The notes beneath the pieces were generated by a model. The model did no database searches, was not told the origin of the DNA, and saw only the letters and a list, made by a program, of their open reading frames with translations. DNA of 8,029 nucleotides, from the NCBI GenBank assembly GCA_937897365.1, contig CALCOP010000202.1, forward strand, positions 1 through 8,029, given 5' to 3'. The DNA is from an uncultured euryarchaeote. GTDB taxonomy: Archaea > Thermoplasmatota > Poseidoniia > Poseidoniales > Poseidoniaceae. A program made the position numbers and the translations under genes. Numbering within the stretch: the first letter of the stretch is position 1; the number at the start of each line of letters is the position of its first letter. Of the stretch, positions 6,461 through 8,029 are shown one piece after another.

Positions 6461-6655
6461 ATGGCCAATCATACTGATGAAACACTACGAATGGCAGCCA
6501 TTGCTGCTGTCATTTCTATGCTGTCTCAGGAAAGCGATGATCCGGGGCAAATTGCCAGAAAACCAGGCCTTGCATGGTCTCAAGACCATCGAAGAATGAA
6601 TATGGGTCAAGCATCTTTGATGCAACAGCGAGCTGGACGCTCTCCTTGGAAGTGA
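6461..6655 (+). CDS. Small protein of the acyl-CoA carboxylase operon, probable accessory (epsilon/delta-like) subunit, 64 aa
   Basis: Encoded between the carboxyltransferase gene (10 bases before) and the biotin carrier (4 bases after), so almost certainly made with them. It has an N-terminal helix of alanine and branched residues (about 8-23, reading from TLRMAAIAA to SMLSQE), a polar middle with a lone Trp39, and a basic C-terminus ending RAGRSPWK. As I recall, small proteins at this place in other biotin-carboxylase or decarboxylase operons share a helix of this kind and a Trp-containing basic tail (MmdE, PccE, or the short proteins ending SPW in Bacteroidetes). I cannot confirm homology. 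It has no signal peptide or strong membrane span, so it is unlike a full OadG anchor. The most likely role is holding the carboxyltransferase and biotin carrier together. Starting at 6452 would add three residues. Confidence 0.7.
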   Translation: MANHTDETLRMAAIAAVISMLSQESDDPGQIARKPGLAWSQDHRRMNMGQASLMQQRAGRSPWK

Positions 6656-6659
6656 ACAC

Positions 6660-7061
6660 ATGACAGAAACTCGGAAAGTAATTGTTGATGGGACTGAATT
6701 TGAAGTCATTCTTGAGGGGGAAGGCACCGCATGGTCTGCCACTGTCGAAGGAAAAACATTCCAAATAGAAATCCCAGATGCTGCGCCTGTTGCCAAAAAG
6801 AAGCGAAGTGGAAGCGGAAAAAAGAAGAAATCTGGAACTGTCTCTGCAAATATTCCTGGGAAAGTTGTAACTGTTGAAGTTAAGCAAGGTGATGAGGTTG
6901 TTGAAGGACAAGTCATTTTAATTCTTGAAGCGATGAAAATGCAAAATGAGATTCAAGCGCCGGTCACAGGCAAAGTGACCTCTGTTAATTGTGAAGAGGG
7001 ACAAGCCATCGAGGCAAATATACCACTGGTCATCATAGAACCAGCGCCAGAAACCGAATGA
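6660..7061 (+). CDS. Biotin carboxyl carrier protein of propionyl-CoA carboxylase, 133 aa
   Basis: Carries biotin between the biotin carboxylase and the carboxyltransferase. The C-terminal biotinyl domain (about 57-128) contains the biotinylation motif EAMKM with Lys93 as the modified residue, preceded by VKQGDEVVEGQ and followed by NEIQAPVTGKV, all standard for the family. The N-terminal 43 residues form a short beta-rich module (KVIVDGTEFEVIL, then ATVEGKTFQIEI), as in stand-alone carriers of methylmalonyl-CoA decarboxylases. The linker (45-59) is rich in lysine, glycine and serine, where alanine and proline are the rule. The start is supported by GGAAGTGA (6648-6655), four bases before the ATG and overlapping the stop of the previous gene. 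It is the third gene of the carboxylase cluster. It could be shared with another biotin enzyme, but position favours propionyl-CoA carboxylase. Common names are pccC, mmdC or accB-like. Confidence 0.93.
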   Translation: MTETRKVIVDGTEFEVILEGEGTAWSATVEGKTFQIEIPDAAPVAKKKRSGSGKKKKSGTVSANIPGKVVTVEVKQGDEVVEGQVILILEAMKMQNEIQAPVTGKVTSVNCEEGQAIEANIPLVIIEPAPETE

Positions 7062-7097
7062 TTTGGCATTCAAAATACCCCTCAATCGAACAATGAA

Positions 7098-7118
7098 TAC
7101 GACCATTAAAGAGTCGTA
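7098..7118. promoter_or_regulatory. Perfect inverted repeat enclosing a TATA-like core, upstream of the zinc-protein gene
   Basis: TACGAC (7098-7103) and GTCGTA (7113-7118) are exact inverted copies separated by CATTAAAGA. The spacer core ATTAAAG lies about 26-30 bases before the ATG at 7135, the position expected of an archaeal TATA box for a leaderless message. The arrangement would suit an operator where a dimeric regulator blocks TATA-binding protein. It could also be a weak stem-loop ending the carboxylase transcript. Confidence 0.35.
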
Positions 7119-7134
7119 AGCATGTGTGGGTATC

Positions 7135-7374
7135 ATGAGCGGACCGGCGGTATGTGATTTTCCTGGGTGTGGCCAAGAAGGGGAAATTGTTTCACGACTT
7201 TCTCCCGAAGGTTTCCTCGTTGCTACCGGAAAGAAGGCGTACTCCTTCCGAGAAGCATACCGCAGATTCCACTATTGCACCAAATGTCATGATGATTTGA
7301 TGGGTGGAGTTTGGTCGAGAGTTCGTAAGCCAGAAGATAAGAGCGACGGCCATGTCGCCCCTACTGCGATTTAA
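7135..7374 (+). CDS. Small four-cysteine, probably zinc-binding protein, 79 aa, function unknown
   Basis: Two cysteine pairs, CDFPGC (Cys7 and Cys12) and CTKC (Cys48 and Cys51), with nearby His46 and His52, point to one structural zinc site. Between them lies a basic stretch with KKAYSFREAYRRF (33-45). There is no signal peptide or membrane span, so it should be cytoplasmic. I do not recognise a named family. Small proteins opening with CDFPGC are, to my memory, frequent in marine archaeal genomes, often as domains or stand-alone adaptors. A GTG at 7126 would add three residues, but the ATG at 7135 is preferred. No ribosome site is visible before either, which fits a leaderless message from the TATA-like core at 7105-7111. 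It lies 73 bases after the biotin carrier gene, so it is probably a separate unit. Confidence 0.7.
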   Translation: MSGPAVCDFPGCGQEGEIVSRLSPEGFLVATGKKAYSFREAYRRFHYCTKCHDDLMGGVWSRVRKPEDKSDGHVAPTAI

Positions 7375-7390
7375 TTGAAGTAGAGAGTCT

Positions 7391-7399
7391 CATAAACTA
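7391..7399 (+). promoter_or_regulatory. Candidate TATA box for the secreted PPC-domain gene
   Basis: CATAAACTA is centred about 23 bases before the ATG at 7418, with its 5' edge 27 bases away. That is the archaeal TATA spacing for a leaderless transcript, and no ribosome site precedes the ATG, which agrees. Just upstream, GAGAGTCTC (7383-7391) is a small palindrome with four-base arms, in the place of the TFB recognition element. Confidence 0.45.
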
Positions 7400-7417
7400 T
7401 CACGAAATCGCTTGTTT

Positions 7418-8029
7418 ATGCCCTCGGCTAAGCAAACGGAACTCGCAAGTAAGACTCACGCCTCTTTATTGGCACTGATGCTGGTTTTTACAACACTTAC
7501 TCTTGTGGCACCCACCGCATCTGCTGTAGGGCCAAATCAAAACGATTTGCAGACTCAAACCGATCTGCCCGACAATATGTCTGCTGTTGGTGCAAACTAT
7601 ACAGCAACCCTCAATGGCATGGCTCCTTTCTATGCGATTGAATCAGGACAATTAGATGTCAACGACGATGAAGATTGGCTTGCAATTAACCTTTCAGCGA
7701 ATGAAGGGCTTACATTGAGTCTTTCTTTCAATTCGACAAATACTTCGAGCTCGGGAACGACATATACCAATGACTTCGATTTGGCGATCTACGATTCAAG
7801 TGGTAACACATTGGACTCCTCATACATGTATAACCCAGAAGTTGTAAGCACCAACAATTCGATCACTCAACACAGTGGTACGGTCTATGTGCAGATATCT
7901 CGATATTCGGGATACGGATTTTACCAGTTAGAAATGTGGACATTTAGCACATCATCTGGAAACGGCACAGGAGGAAATGGGACCTCTGCTCCATCCAACT
8001 GCATGGGTACAGGGACATTGGTATCGGAT
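7418..8029 (+). CDS. Secreted protein with pre-peptidase C-terminal (PPC) domain, N-terminal 204 residues; continues past the window
   Basis: Hand translation gives a continuous frame to the window end. A Sec-type signal peptide is clear: basic n-region (Lys5, Lys12), hydrophobic core (about 16-31, ASLLALMLVFTTLTLV) and a cleavage site after ASA (34-36). Residues about 60-175 resemble a PPC beta-sandwich: DDEDWLAINLSANEG (83-97), NDFDLAIYDSSGNTLDSS (118-135), then SGTVYVQISRYSGYGFYQLEM (153-173), the last strands of the fold. A Gly/Asn/Thr/Ser-rich linker follows (178-191), then a Cys at 195. There are eight Asn-x-Ser/Thr sites (N53, N60, N91, N105, N108, N146, N182, N187), consistent with an outside, glycosylated protein. 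PPC domains usually accompany secreted peptidases or adhesins, and the catalytic or repeat part would lie beyond the window. Function therefore remains open. Confidence 0.85.
   Translation, partial: MPSAKQTELASKTHASLLALMLVFTTLTLVAPTASAVGPNQNDLQTQTDLPDNMSAVGANYTATLNGMAPFYAIESGQLDVNDDEDWLAINLSANEGLTLSLSFNSTNTSSSGTTYTNDFDLAIYDSSGNTLDSSYMYNPEVVSTNNSITQHSGTVYVQISRYSGYGFYQLEMWTFSTSSGNGTGGNGTSAPSNCMGTGTLVSD

Noticed and set aside
7094..7120. Eight-codon mini-ORF (ATG AAT ACG to TAA) before the zinc-protein gene
   Set aside because: It is too short to judge, has no ribosome site, and overlaps the palindrome and TATA-like core; a chance frame is more likely than a leader peptide.

Overview
The window looks like a piece of a planktonic archaeal genome. 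My best guess is a Marine Group II euryarchaeon (Candidatus Poseidoniales). This is inferred from gene content and style, not from a marker gene. The signs are a propionyl-CoA carboxylase split into separate carboxyltransferase and biotin-carrier genes, a stand-alone B12-binding mutase subunit, a polyprenol-kinase-like membrane protein, a secreted PPC-domain protein behind a TATA-like box, small Cys-pair zinc proteins, and strong GGAGGT/GAGGTGAT ribosome binding sites at tightly packed genes. GC content appears to be in the upper 40s percent (not counted). I see no mobile element, CRISPR array, tRNA or rRNA.

Left arm (about 1-4727, all minus strand). Read in transcription order the genes are: B12-binding subunit of methylmalonyl-CoA mutase (4727-4281), its MeaB/ArgK GTPase chaperone (4271-3360), a CTP-dependent polyprenol/dolichol-kinase-like membrane protein (3367-2744), an unannotated 40-residue single-span membrane protein (2680-2558), a glutamine-dependent asparagine synthetase (2514-730), and the N-terminal 244 residues of a GshA-type glutamate-cysteine ligase (733-1) that runs off the window. 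Gaps are 9, -8, 63, 43 and -4 bases, so this may be one long transcription unit with translational coupling at two junctions.

Divergent spacer (4728-4896). It separates the mutase/chaperone genes from the carboxylase genes and should hold both promoters.

Right arm (4897-8029, plus strand). It holds the propionyl-CoA carboxylase carboxyltransferase subunit, a 64-residue probable accessory subunit, and the biotin carrier, packed 10 and 4 bases apart. Next come a 79-residue four-cysteine protein and the first 204 residues of a secreted PPC-domain protein, both apparently on their own promoters.

How it fits together. The carboxylase makes methylmalonyl-CoA from propionyl-CoA. The mutase, loaded and protected by MeaB, turns it into succinyl-CoA. 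The divergent arrangement therefore puts both ends of the propionate (odd-chain fatty acid, branched amino acid) route on one regulatory spacer. Biotin carboxylase, the epimerase and the large mutase subunit are not here and must lie elsewhere. The asparagine synthetase and GshA pair add amide nitrogen and thiol (gamma-glutamylcysteine) metabolism. The most noteworthy items are the GshA family member in a probable archaeon, the small proteins at 2558-2680 and 6461-6655, and the palindrome around a TATA-like core at 7098-7118.
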